Of a DNA stretch of 64,000 bases, positions 25,866-35,096 are shown in pieces; the stretch's first letter is position 1; the number at the start of each line of letters is the position of its first letter. The notes beneath the pieces are model-generated. The model saw only the letters and a list, made by a program, of their open reading frames with translations, was not told where the DNA came from and did not search any database. Made by a program: the position numbers and the translations under genes. This DNA comes from Pectobacterium colocasium (lineage in GTDB: Bacteria; Pseudomonadota; Gammaproteobacteria; Enterobacterales; Enterobacteriaceae), in NCBI RefSeq assembly GCF_020181655.1, contig NZ_CP084032.1, positions 62,001 to 126,000 of the forward strand. The letters are read 5' to 3'.

Positions 25866-28565
25866 TCAAGCCACTGTCTTTTCTGCAAACAGGTTCTCTT
25901 GTGCAAATCGCATTTCATGGGCAAATGGCGTCTTGCCCTGATGGACGGTTTTTTCCGGCAACACCGTGCCCGGCTGATCTGTGACGGTGCGTTTTCCTAC
26001 ATAGCGCGGGATGAATGACACAACCCAGACCACAATGTTGAGGAAGGCCAGAATAATGTTGCGTATGACGGGCGGTGCGTAATCCGCCAGACGCAGGTAG
26101 CCGCGAAAGCCGAGGGCGAGTACATCAACCAGACTTTCGACCGGTTTATCCTGCGGGAAGCTGTCTTGCCAGAGCGCCCAGGTATCGGCGCGGGCAAAGG
26201 TACACTGAATGAAATCAATATGCTGGCGGATGGTCAGATTGGCCATGCGCAGGCCAATCTTGTTATCGAACGCGCGGGTGACGCTGAAAGGGAAGGCGTA
26301 TTCCTGCTGGCCGCGTTTTAGCAACAGCGAGACGTTATCCCCGACCTGAAGAATGCCTGATTCACGGGCTTCAACGCCGACGCCGCCATCGGAATAGTCG
26401 CGCAGGACGCAGGGGAAAAGATGGCCATCAGCACGAAGGAGCGCGGCGGACATCGACATCTCCACTCGGTGTGCCTGACGAACCTGTTTGGCTTCTACCG
26501 CAACCGCGACGGCTCCCCCTAAAATGGTCATGTTGTAGGCGACCCAGATCAGACTGATGAGCACTGTCATGATCTCTTCCGGCGGCCCGTAAATCAGACG
26601 CCAGATGCCGTACACCACGCCGGCGATATTTAGCAGCACCAGCACCAGATAAGGCCGCGTGATCACCCAATCGACATGCTGTTCTTCAACCAGCCCACCT
26701 TTGGCCGTCACGTTGAATTTCCCTTTGTGTGGGTTAAACAGCGCCACGGTAGTCGGGCGGGCGATGTACCACGCCAGCACGGTTTCATAGATCTCACTCC
26801 AGAACGAGTGGCGGTAGCGCCCCTGAACGCGTGAGTTGGTCAGGCTGGCATGCACCATATGCGGCAGCACATAGAGCGCGATCGCTAGCGCCGGGGCGAA
26901 AATGATATAGGCGTGCAGCAACAGAAACGCCAGCGGCGCAGTCAGAAAGATTAGCCGGGGAATACCGGACAGAAAGTGCATCATGGCGTTGGCATAACAT
27001 AGCCGTTGCCCCAGCTTCAGCCCTTTGCCAAGCAGGGGATTGTCCAACCGGAAGATTTGTACCATGCCGCGCGCCCAGCGAATGCGTTGGCCGATGTGAG
27101 CGGAGAGGCTCTCGGTCGCCAGCCCGGCGGCCTGTGGAATTCGAATATAGGCCGAGCTGTATCCACGACGATGCAGGCGCAGCGAGGTGTGCGCATCCTC
27201 CGTGACCGTTTCGACCGCGATACCGCCAATCTCGTCCAGCGGTCTACGCCGCAGGATGGCGCAGGAGCCGCAGAAGAACGTGGCATCCCACATGTCGTTA
27301 CCGTCCTGCACCAGACCGTAGAACAGCGTGCCTTCATTGGGGGTACGGCGGAAGCGGCCCAAATTGCGTTCGAACGGGTCGGGTGAGAAGAAATGGTGCG
27401 GCGTTTGCAGCATCGCCAGCTTTTTGTCTTTGAAAAACCAGCCCATGGTTAATTGCAGGAAGGAGCGGGTTGGGACGTGGTCGCAGTCGAAAATGGCGAC
27501 GAATTCGCCTGTTGCCTGCTTCAGCGCGTTGTTGATATTCCCGGCTTTGGCATGTTCGTGCGTGACGCGGGCGATGTAATGGACGCCGACTTCTCTGGCG
27601 AAGGCTCTAAATTCATCTCGGCCGCCGTCATCCAGAATATAGATATTGAGCTTATCCTTCGGCCAGTCGATACCCAGCGCGGCATACACCGTCGGTTTCA
27701 CAACGCTCAGCGGCTCATTATAGGTCGGGATCATCAGATCGACGGTCGGCCACGTTTTGCTGTCTTCCGGCAGTGAAATCGGGTGGCGGTTCAGCGGCCA
27801 GATCGTCTGGAAATAGCCCAGAACCAACACGACCCAGGCATAGGTTTCTGCCGCCAGCAGTAGCATGCCGCAGATCAGGCTCAGCGGATCGTCCCAGTTC
27901 AGCGTTTCGGTGTAGCGCCACCACAGGTAACGGCAGGAGACGGTGAAAGAAAGGGCGATCATCATGAGCGTTGGCATACGTCCCGGCATGTTACGCACGA
28001 GCATGGCGATGCCCCACAGCAGCGTCATGAAGATAAACTGTGACAGCAAATCAAACGGCTGCGTGATGCACAGTAGTGCCAACGCCGCGCACAGCAGGCT
28101 CAGTATCACCGTCACCAGCGTTTGTATGCTGTTCGTTTTGGCGGAAGCTGAATCACTGTCTTCGCGATCGTCCATATTCGCGTGGCTAAAGCGGTCGAAC
28201 AGCGCTTGTTGCGCGTTCATGTAGCGTTGCCGCCAGCGCGGTAGCGCGGAGAAGACATTGCGGCGTGATGTCGGCAACTGGCCGTTTTTGATGATCAACA
28301 GCCACAGACCCTGCGTCAGGTAGCGAAGCATATCGGCCGGACGTGGGCGTTGAGGCGAAATGTGGGGGAACCAGTAGGTTTGCTGCGCGCGAATCTGTTG
28401 CCACCCCTCAGACTCCAACCGCAGAAAAATCCAGCCGAGTATCGCAAACAGCGTGGCGAAAAAGGCGGCAAAGGCGGAAGCGCCCTGCTGACGATAGCCG
28501 CGGTAGCGCTGCTGTATCGCCTGTCTGGCGGGGGGGACGAGAAAGAGGCGCAGGATCCCGCTCAT
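25866..28565 (-). CDS. bcsA: cellulose synthase catalytic subunit BcsA, c-di-GMP activated
   Basis: 899 residues (E. coli 872). Inner-membrane GT2 processive glycosyltransferase that polymerises UDP-glucose. Visible motifs: DDGG at 312-315, FDCDHV (the DxD), TED with Asp457, and QRIRW at 493-497. The PilZ domain carries RxxxR at 696-700 and DYSDGG at 723-728, so c-di-GMP binding should relieve autoinhibition. Its start overlaps the bcsQ stop by 4 bp. The N-terminal about 140 residues before the first core helix are the enterobacterial extension. Confidence 0.97.
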   Translation of the reverse strand: MSGILRLFLVPPARQAIQQRYRGYRQQGASAFAAFFATLFAILGWIFLRLESEGWQQIRAQQTYWFPHISPQRPRPADMLRYLTQGLWLLIIKNGQLPTSRRNVFSALPRWRQRYMNAQQALFDRFSHANMDDREDSDSASAKTNSIQTLVTVILSLLCAALALLCITQPFDLLSQFIFMTLLWGIAMLVRNMPGRMPTLMMIALSFTVSCRYLWWRYTETLNWDDPLSLICGMLLLAAETYAWVVLVLGYFQTIWPLNRHPISLPEDSKTWPTVDLMIPTYNEPLSVVKPTVYAALGIDWPKDKLNIYILDDGGRDEFRAFAREVGVHYIARVTHEHAKAGNINNALKQATGEFVAIFDCDHVPTRSFLQLTMGWFFKDKKLAMLQTPHHFFSPDPFERNLGRFRRTPNEGTLFYGLVQDGNDMWDATFFCGSCAILRRRPLDEIGGIAVETVTEDAHTSLRLHRRGYSSAYIRIPQAAGLATESLSAHIGQRIRWARGMVQIFRLDNPLLGKGLKLGQRLCYANAMMHFLSGIPRLIFLTAPLAFLLLHAYIIFAPALAIALYVLPHMVHASLTNSRVQGRYRHSFWSEIYETVLAWYIARPTTVALFNPHKGKFNVTAKGGLVEEQHVDWVITRPYLVLVLLNIAGVVYGIWRLIYGPPEEIMTVLISLIWVAYNMTILGGAVAVAVEAKQVRQAHRVEMSMSAALLRADGHLFPCVLRDYSDGGVGVEARESGILQVGDNVSLLLKRGQQEYAFPFSVTRAFDNKIGLRMANLTIRQHIDFIQCTFARADTWALWQDSFPQDKPVESLVDVLALGFRGYLRLADYAPPVIRNIILAFLNIVVWVVSFIPRYVGKRTVTDQPGTVLPEKTVHQGKTPFAHEMRFAQENLFAEKTVA

Positions 28566-29299
28566 ACGCCGCTTTCCTTAACGTGAATCAGGCACCAGTT
28601 TGCCAGCGTCATGATCTCTTCCGCAGCAACGCTGTCCGGGCGGCATTCACCCAGCGGCTGTTTCAGCATCAGCGATTCTGCCAACGCTTCGTCGCGGTGT
28701 ACCAGCAGCGGCAACAGGTGTGAAAGCGTGTGCAGCCAGAGCTGGTGTAAATCCTGCTGGAGCGTGCTGAGGGGGGAAAATTGATTCACCAGAAAATGAC
28801 ACTGACGCGGCAATACCTGCTGATGTAAGCGTGAGTGGCAGTTGGCATCCGCCACCACCACCTGAAAAACGGTGTTCGCGGTGGCTAACGCCTGCCGTGT
28901 GAGCGGGCTATTGTCCGCCGGGACATCGATCAGTACCCAACGATGGCGACCCGCCGCGCTGAGCTGCGCCAAATTCTTTTGCCAGGTAGCAGGGTGCTGG
29001 TGGTAATGCTGTTGGAGCGTGGCGATTTCCTGCGTGTTCAGGCGACCAAACGGCAGAAAATCCAGTCTGGGCAGATATTGCATCGCGCCGGTTTGCCACG
29101 GTGCGCCGTCGGCTTCCGCCCGCGCCCAGCCACGGCGCTGCTCAAACGGCATATTAAAATTAATGCGCAGCAAGTTGTCCGGCGAAAAATCAATCACCAG
29201 CGCGGATTCACCCAGCCGCTGGAAGGCCCACCCCAGTGCAGCGGCTATCGAGGTGGTGCCCACGCCGCCGCGGATTCCCTGCAATGCAATCACGGGCAT
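28562..29299 (-). CDS. bcsQ: MinD/ParA-like cellulose biosynthesis protein BcsQ
   Basis: 245 residues. The P-loop reads GIRGGVGTTS: the family's usual signature lysine (KGG) is an Arg, as in E. coli BcsQ. Other conserved parts are VLIDVPAD (Walker B-like) and the tail AAEEIMTLANWCL. BcsQ works with BcsR and BcsE in the cytosolic regulatory part of the secretion complex and helps place it at the pole. The frame is intact, unlike the K-12 allele. Confidence 0.93.
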   Translation of the reverse strand: MPVIALQGIRGGVGTTSIAAALGWAFQRLGESALVIDFSPDNLLRINFNMPFEQRRGWARAEADGAPWQTGAMQYLPRLDFLPFGRLNTQEIATLQQHYHQHPATWQKNLAQLSAAGRHRWVLIDVPADNSPLTRQALATANTVFQVVVADANCHSRLHQQVLPRQCHFLVNQFSPLSTLQQDLHQLWLHTLSHLLPLLVHRDEALAESLMLKQPLGECRPDSVAAEEIMTLANWCLIHVKESGV

Positions 29300-29301
29300 C
29301 G

Positions 29302-29511
29302 TCAGTCGCTCCCGGCCGGTTCTTTTAATTCATCCAGCAGCGGCCAGCGAGCCATCATTTGGCTCAGACGCACCTGACGGGCGATATCGATATAGTTTAT
29401 TTCAGGTAAAGAAAAGGCCTGACTGAGAACCCGCAGATCGTCATCGGCTCTTGCATTTTCGGTTAAATCGGCGTGTGCGCTGGTATTTATACGAGTCGGT
29501 TCGTTATTCAT
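29302..29511 (-). CDS. bcsR: cellulose biosynthesis protein BcsR
   Basis: 69 residues from the ATG at 29511 (MNNEPT). E. coli BcsR has 62 and also starts MNN. The conserved core is QAFSLPEINYIDIARQ and RWPLLDEL. It forms a complex with BcsQ and regulates BcsA. It precedes bcsQ by 2 bp; it is the first gene of the minus-strand bcs unit. In-frame ATGs upstream are possible but lack family support. Confidence 0.88.
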   Translation of the reverse strand: MNNEPTRINTSAHADLTENARADDDLRVLSQAFSLPEINYIDIARQVRLSQMMARWPLLDELKEPAGSD

Positions 29512-29847
29512 TCCATGCCTCTGAAATAGGCTATCCATTATCATTGAGATTGATAAAGGGAAACATCTGCATGGCAGATGTGGTGCTTCTTTTGCATCCA
29601 TAACAGACAGTCTGGTAGATGAAGGTTTACGCCTCTGCTGTCTTTAATCAGGAGTCAGGTGTGCCAATTAACTATAGCAATGAATTCATGATTGCAATGT
29701 GAATAGGGAAAAATAGTAACGGGTGATTTATCAACGGATAGGAATAATTCATAACGTACAGTTGTGATCCCACAAGGGGCTGCTAGAGTTTATTTTGGCT
29801 GCATATTTAAGGTGGAATTTCGCCATTAACGGAAAAGAAATCAGTCT
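29512..29847. promoter_or_regulatory. divergent bcsR/bcsE intergenic region
   Basis: 336 bp between the two arms of the cellulose cluster, AT-rich in 29640-29800. It must contain both promoters. No gene, clear hairpin or recognisable operator is seen; a weak ATATTTAAGG-type run precedes bcsE. Confidence 0.5.
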
Positions 29848-31425
29848 ATGAAGCAGAACTTTTCATTAGGTATTCGTGACCTTTGGGATGAACTGGCTAC
29901 GCTCCAACTGGCTGGCTTTTATTGGGTAAATATCGATCGACAGGTTGATGCCGCATTATTTTGTCAGCAAATCATACATGGCCAGAATAACGACGCGAGA
30001 GTGACGTTAATAGGCTGTGGAGAGCGATCTGATGCGTTGTTTACTGATGAAATAAATATTACCGAAACAAAACAACTATCTTGCTACATATTACCGGAAA
30101 ATAAAGCCGCGTTGCTGAATTTAACCGATGATTTAATGCGCGCATTACGCCCCAAAAATCGCCTTCTGGTGCTTTATGCACCCGCTAGCCTGTGGCGGGA
30201 TATTTCGCCGGACAGGCTGCAACGTTGGATAGATGACACGGCGGCATGGCTACATCAGCGCCAGTGCACGCTGGTGGTGATCGGCCACAGCAGCGGCGTA
30301 ACCCGCCTGAGGAATATGCTGATTTCCCAACATCGTGGGCTCTATGGTTTAGCCAGCCTGCAATGGCAACAGGATCGCGCCCAGTATCTGGTGTCATGGT
30401 GGGCAACGGAAAGAGGCGTACGGGCGAATAAGGTACAGATGCTGCAATCCGGTAATGACGGATGGCACATGCTGAAGGAAGAGGAACCGGTACTCACGCC
30501 GTCTCTGGATGACGATGGGCTATTCCTGATGGAAAAGAGCGTAATGGAAGGGGCGCCTGCGCTGTCAGAAAACTGGCAACTGCTGGACGACAACGCCATT
30601 TTGGTACAAACCGGCATGTTGACGAATTCGGCTACCCTCGTTTTTGCGCTCAGCCAAACCAGCCAGGTGGATACGCTCGTCAAACAGGTTCATAGCCTGC
30701 GGCGGCAGCGTGGCGAATTGCTGAAGATTGTGGTGCGCGAAATGAAGCCTTGCCTGCGTGCCAGTGACGAGCGCCTGCTGTTGGCATGTGGCGCCAATAT
30801 TATTGTCTCCCATTCCGAGCCGCTATCCCGTTTTCTGGCGCGGATCGAAAGCGTGCAAGGGCAGCGCTTTACCAAGCATGTTCCTGTCGATGTCGAGGTC
30901 TTGCTGACCACCATGCGGCCGCTACAGATTAAGGGCTATCAGCCTCCCGAGACCTTTCGACAATCTGTGCAGATGTTGATTGATAGCACGCTCATGCCAG
31001 AAGGCAGCAAAGGCGTGCTGGTCGCATTGCGTCCCGTGCCGGGCGTAAGGGCGGCGCAAGCGTTGACGCTGTGCACGCTACGGCGCTTTGGTGATGTCGT
31101 CACGATCGCGCAGGGGCGGCTGTTTTTGTTCCTGTCCAATTGCCGCCTGAATGAGCTGGATATTGCGCTGAAATCCATTTTCCGCCTGCCGGTAGATGAA
31201 GCGTTCAGCAATCGGATTGTCTGGTCACAAGACCTGCAGATTCTGGCAGAAGTTAAATCGCTGGTGCAGGAGGATACGCTGGGTCAGGAACAGCAGATTA
31301 ACGATTATGTTCAATTGCAGCAGGCTGAATCTACACCACACAGCCAGACGCCGCGGCGTGAACCCATTGCGATTGATTTACTGAAACCTGATTTACTGGC
31401 CCGCGCACCGGGAGAAGCGTCATGA
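29848..31425 (+). CDS. bcsE: c-di-GMP-binding cellulose regulator BcsE
   Basis: 525 residues (E. coli 523). An N-terminal ATPase-like REC/NTPase domain and a C-terminal GIL domain that senses c-di-GMP through RxGD; here R-F-G-D at 413-416. It boosts BcsA activity under c-di-GMP. Its stop overlaps the bcsF start by 4 bp. Confidence 0.94.
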   Translation: MKQNFSLGIRDLWDELATLQLAGFYWVNIDRQVDAALFCQQIIHGQNNDARVTLIGCGERSDALFTDEINITETKQLSCYILPENKAALLNLTDDLMRALRPKNRLLVLYAPASLWRDISPDRLQRWIDDTAAWLHQRQCTLVVIGHSSGVTRLRNMLISQHRGLYGLASLQWQQDRAQYLVSWWATERGVRANKVQMLQSGNDGWHMLKEEEPVLTPSLDDDGLFLMEKSVMEGAPALSENWQLLDDNAILVQTGMLTNSATLVFALSQTSQVDTLVKQVHSLRRQRGELLKIVVREMKPCLRASDERLLLACGANIIVSHSEPLSRFLARIESVQGQRFTKHVPVDVEVLLTTMRPLQIKGYQPPETFRQSVQMLIDSTLMPEGSKGVLVALRPVPGVRAAQALTLCTLRRFGDVVTIAQGRLFLFLSNCRLNELDIALKSIFRLPVDEAFSNRIVWSQDLQILAEVKSLVQEDTLGQEQQINDYVQLQQAESTPHSQTPRREPIAIDLLKPDLLARAPGEAS

Positions 31426-31640
31426 ACCTGATGGATATCGTTCAACTGGTGTTATTGAGCGCGGTCGTCTTCTTTACGCTTGGCTATCTGGCGCATCGTG
31501 TGATTCCCAACTGGCTTCAGTACTGGAAAAACAGGCTGCTGTCGCCACGCTACCTGAAGCCTGCGAGCATCTGGATGCGCAGTTCTTCTTCAACAAAGAC
31601 GGTCTCAACCAAGCCGACTTCAGCAGAGACTAAAAAATAA
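31422..31640 (+). CDS. bcsF: small membrane protein BcsF
   Basis: 72 residues (63 in E. coli) with one helix (DIVQLVLLSAVVFFTLGYLA) and a Lys/Ser/Thr-rich cytosolic tail about 10 residues longer than usual. It anchors BcsE and links it to BcsG at the inner membrane. Confidence 0.9.
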   Translation: MNLMDIVQLVLLSAVVFFTLGYLAHRVIPNWLQYWKNRLLSPRYLKPASIWMRSSSSTKTVSTKPTSAETKK

Positions 31641-31641
31641 A

Positions 31642-33303
31642 ATGGACGAAAAAACACGTACTCAGCAAAATCATACGCAAAAACAGCAGAACCTATGGCG
31701 CTACTGGCGTGGACTCGGTGCCTGGAATTTATATTTTTTGCTGAAATTTGCCCTGCTATGGTTTGGCTACCTGAATTTTCATCCGCTGCTTAATCTGGTC
31801 TTTCTGGCGTTTCTGCTGTTCCCTATCCCCAACGTCACGCTGCACCGCTGGCGGCATATTATTGCTATTCCGCTCGGTATCGGACTGTTTTACCACGATA
31901 CCTGGTTGCCGGGCATCAGTAGCATTCTCAGCCAGGGAACGGAGGTTGCTGGCTTTAGCGCGGCCTATTTGCTGGAGCTGTTAAATCGCTTCATTAACTG
32001 GCAAATGGTTGGCGCGGCGGTGGTCATTAGCGTGGCTTACTTGTTCTTCGCCCAGTGGATTCGTATTACGGTGTTTACTGTGGTGGCACTGGCGTGGTTA
32101 AACATCGTCAATCTGGCTGGCCCTGCCGTGTCGCTGATGCCCGCGGTATCGACGACGTCCGCCCCCTCGGCGGCAGCGTCTCCAACGGGAGGCGATGCCG
32201 CGTTGCCCGAAGCGACATTACCGCCAACGAACGCGAACCTAACGGCTTATCTGAACCAGTTTTATACGCGAGAAAAAGCGCGAACCACGGCGTTCCCTGC
32301 CGCGCTGCCGCAGGATGCACAGCCTTTTGATCTCCTGATTATCAATATTTGTTCGCTGTCGTGGTCGGATCTGGAAGTCGCGCAGTTGGACAATCACCCG
32401 CTGTGGAAGAAGTTCGATATCCTGTTCCGTCAGTTTAACTCTGCCACCGCCTATAGCGGACCGGCATCTATTCGTCTGCTGCGCGCAAGCTGCGGCCAGC
32501 AGTCCCACACGGATTTGTACCAGCCAGTGAATCAACAGTGCTACCTGTTTAGCAATTTGGTGAAGTTGGGCTTTGAAGAACAGCTGATGCTCGATCACTC
32601 CGGCGTCTTTGGTAATTACCTGCGTGAGGTGCGTGAAGAGGGCGATATTCAGATCCCAATGCTGTCGCAGGAGGGAATCAGCCACCAGATTACCTCGTTC
32701 GACGGCGAGCCGATTTATAACGATCTGGAGCTGTTAAATCGCTGGCTGGGCGATCGGGATAAAGCGACAACGACGCGCAATGCGACCTTCTTTAACCTGA
32801 TTCCGCTGCATGACGGCAATCGCTTTGTCGGCACCAATCAGTCAGCGGACTATGCGCCACGTGCGAAGATTTTGTTTGACCAGTTGGATGCGTTTTTTGA
32901 CGAGCTGCAAAAATCCGGTCGCAAGGTGATGGTGATTATGGTGCCGGAACACGGTGCGGCGCTGGCCGGGGATAAGATGCAAATGTCCGGGCTGCGCGAT
33001 ATTCCCAGCCCGCGCATCACGCATATTCCCGTCGGTGTGAAACTGTTTGGTCAACAGGCGCCGCATCAGGGTGACGCGCTGGAGATTACGTCACCGAGCA
33101 GCTATCTGGCGATTTCGGAGCTGGTGGCGCGAATGGTGGACGGCAAAGTGTTCACGACCCCTTCCATAGACTGGCAAACGCTGACGAGCGCGCTGCCGCA
33201 AACGGAAGCGATCTCGGAAAATGAGAACGCTATCGTGATGCAATATCAAGGAAAACCCTACATTCGTCTGAACGGCGGAGACTGGGTGCCGTACCCGCAA
33301 TAA
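31642..33303 (+). CDS. bcsG: cellulose phosphoethanolamine transferase BcsG
   Basis: 553 residues (E. coli 559). Five N-terminal membrane helices, a flexible Pro/Ala/Ser linker near 175-200, then a periplasmic alkaline-phosphatase-fold domain. Equivalents of the E. coli active site are in place: Cys237 and Ser238 in NICSLSWSD, nucleophile Ser272 in YSGPAS, and Glu436-His437 in VPEHG. It adds phosphoethanolamine to cellulose, so this strain should make the modified polymer. Ends at a strong terminator. Confidence 0.95.
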   Translation: MDEKTRTQQNHTQKQQNLWRYWRGLGAWNLYFLLKFALLWFGYLNFHPLLNLVFLAFLLFPIPNVTLHRWRHIIAIPLGIGLFYHDTWLPGISSILSQGTEVAGFSAAYLLELLNRFINWQMVGAAVVISVAYLFFAQWIRITVFTVVALAWLNIVNLAGPAVSLMPAVSTTSAPSAAASPTGGDAALPEATLPPTNANLTAYLNQFYTREKARTTAFPAALPQDAQPFDLLIINICSLSWSDLEVAQLDNHPLWKKFDILFRQFNSATAYSGPASIRLLRASCGQQSHTDLYQPVNQQCYLFSNLVKLGFEEQLMLDHSGVFGNYLREVREEGDIQIPMLSQEGISHQITSFDGEPIYNDLELLNRWLGDRDKATTTRNATFFNLIPLHDGNRFVGTNQSADYAPRAKILFDQLDAFFDELQKSGRKVMVIMVPEHGAALAGDKMQMSGLRDIPSPRITHIPVGVKLFGQQAPHQGDALEITSPSSYLAISELVARMVDGKVFTTPSIDWQTLTSALPQTEAISENENAIVMQYQGKPYIRLNGGDWVPYPQ

Positions 33304-33320
33304 CCTCATCTTGTGACGCG

Positions 33321-33351
33321 ATCGGGCAAGCGAAAAGCTTGCCCGATTTTT
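33321..33351 (+). terminator. intrinsic terminator of bcsEFG
   Basis: An 11-bp perfect stem (ATCGGGCAAGC / GCTTGCCCGAT), loop GAAAA, then a run of five T. It begins 18 nt after the bcsG stop. Confidence 0.93.
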
Positions 33352-33526
33352 CTTCCGGTTGTGCCCGCCACCTTCTGTCTGTTACCGAATAGCGATACTG
33401 GCTTATGCAGGGGATATACCCTATTCTGAGGCCGCGTTACCGCGGTTGCCGTGGGGAGCTTAGGATTAAGATGAAATCCCCCGAATATCCGTAGAAAACA
33501 GCGTTAAGGCGGCGATAAGCTGCCTT

Positions 33527-33562
33527 ATACTATCCAGGTATTCAATACTATCCAGGTATTCA
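33527..33562. repeat. perfect 18-bp tandem repeat upstream of the PdeK-like gene
   Basis: ATACTATCCAGGTATTCA occurs twice in direct succession, ending 30 bp before the start codon at 33593. It lies where a promoter or regulator site is expected. It could be slippage-prone or a duplicated operator. Confidence 0.9.
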
Positions 33563-33592
33563 GGTCTGCATAAAGGTTGACGGAGAAAGCGC

Positions 33593-34777
33593 TTGCGGCT
33601 CAGACGTTCATTAACGATTAAACAGATGACAGCCGTGTCTGCCGTGGCACTGGTGACGATCAGCCTGTTTATCGTCATACAGCTCTTTCACTTCGTTCAT
33701 CAGCGCCGTGAAGACTATGCCAGACAGCTGGAAAGTATCGCCTATTCCGTGCGTCAACCGCTGACGGATGCGGTGCTGCAAGGTGAAGTACAGCGGGCGG
33801 GCAATATTCTGGACAGCCTATTACCGGTTGCCTTTCTGAGCCGGGCAGATGTGCTGCTGCCGGATGATTTCCAGACGCTGCACGCGAATTTCCCGAAAGA
33901 ACGCCCGGTGCCAGACTGGATCGCTCGGGTATTCAGGCTGCCGATCCGTATTTCTATTCCGCTCTATTCCCCGCCGCAGACGCAGTATTCAGCGCCGCTG
34001 GCACATCTGGTCTTACAGGCAGATTCCTACCGGATGTATCAATTTATCGTCAGCACCTTTTCAACCATGCTGGCAACGTACCTGCTACTGGCGTTGATTA
34101 TGTCGATCGCCATTACCTGGTGCATGAACCGCCTGCTGATACACCCGCTGCGTGGGATTATTATCGAGCTACAGAATCTCCCGCCGGACGCCATGCTCCA
34201 CCGTCCGCTTACGTTGCCGGCCTGGCATCAGGATGATGAACTGGGTGCGCTGGTGCGCAGCTACAACCGTAATCAGCAACTGCTGGAGCAGTCTCTCGCT
34301 GCCGGAACGGAAGGGGCGGGGTTGCCGGATAAAGCGCATTTCATGCGACGCCTCGAACAGCGTCTTGCTGATGCGACACCGTTCAGCCTGCTGGTTTTCG
34401 GGCTTGACGCCTCAGCGGGTAAGCAGGGCGATATGACCACGCTGGCTACGCAGCTCCGCGCGGTGATTGAAGAGCAGCACGAGGCAGGAGCCGTCTGTCT
34501 GGCGCGTCTTGATTGCGATGAGTTCGCCCTCATTGGGAAAACACTGGGATCCGCTGGGCAAGCGCAGGATTGGGCACAACGTGTCATGCTGGCGATTAAT
34601 CTGCCTTTTTTACCCGCAGGCTCCCAGCCTGAGCGGGCTGTCAGCGTCGGTATTCTCACTATTACCGATCCTCGGCCAGAGGCGGCAGCGCTGCTGTTGT
34701 CACAGGCGCGTTTTGCCATGCAACTGGCGCGGCGCGATAAGAAATGCGGCATTCATTGCTTCAGCGCGTCTTCCTGA
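33593..34777 (+). CDS. PdeK/HmsP-like membrane protein with degenerate GGDEF, no EAL
   Basis: 394 residues, against about 650 for E. coli PdeK (YhjK) and HmsP, which continue into an EAL phosphodiesterase domain. It starts at TTG (GGAG 7 nt upstream), matching the E. coli N-terminus SLTIKQM. Order: membrane helix (about 13-32), periplasmic sensor, second helix (about 155-180), HAMP-like linker, then a degenerate GGDEF domain where the signature is DCDEF. The stop at 34775 is followed by no EAL-like frame, so the domain is absent, not frameshifted. It cannot make or break c-di-GMP by the usual sites. It may bind it or be a vestigial partner of cellulose control. Synteny (between bcs and dctA) supports orthology with yhjK. 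Confidence 0.8.
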   Translation: MRLRRSLTIKQMTAVSAVALVTISLFIVIQLFHFVHQRREDYARQLESIAYSVRQPLTDAVLQGEVQRAGNILDSLLPVAFLSRADVLLPDDFQTLHANFPKERPVPDWIARVFRLPIRISIPLYSPPQTQYSAPLAHLVLQADSYRMYQFIVSTFSTMLATYLLLALIMSIAITWCMNRLLIHPLRGIIIELQNLPPDAMLHRPLTLPAWHQDDELGALVRSYNRNQQLLEQSLAAGTEGAGLPDKAHFMRRLEQRLADATPFSLLVFGLDASAGKQGDMTTLATQLRAVIEEQHEAGAVCLARLDCDEFALIGKTLGSAGQAQDWAQRVMLAINLPFLPAGSQPERAVSVGILTITDPRPEAAALLLSQARFAMQLARRDKKCGIHCFSASS

Positions 34778-35096
34778 ATATTCACAGGTAACGTAAATGT
34801 TACTTTTTGTCGATGGGTTTCCTGAAACGCGCCTTCCCCGTATGGCGGGGGTTTGAACGGTTTTTAAGAGGATTGCTCTGCTGCAAAAATGTGCATCTGT
34901 TACAAGTAAATTGCACTGATGTTTCTTTATAATTCTTGCTGACGTGATTCAGCTCTTGTTTTTAACCTGCCGTTCACAAACTAAACTTATAAAACATTCT
35001 CAGCTTGTTATTGCGATGTTACTTTCCGGCGCAATCACAGGCGGCATTTTCGTACCCTATTCCCCTCCTGTGTTTTCCCCACCATAGGACGTATGT
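34778..35096. promoter_or_regulatory. dctA upstream region
   Basis: 319 bp with no gene. It starts with a weak hairpin plus T-run (GTAAC / GTTAC at 34788-34803, then five T) and a CCCCG / CGGGG stem near 34837-34851, either of which could end the upstream transcript. The remainder is AT-rich and should hold the dctA promoter. A Crp site is expected for this gene but I see only poor half-site matches. Confidence 0.5.

Noticed and set aside
33527..33562. CRISPR-like repeat
   Set aside because: Only two directly adjoining units and no spacers.
34880..35000. Crp site before dctA
   Set aside because: Only half-site matches with wrong spacing.
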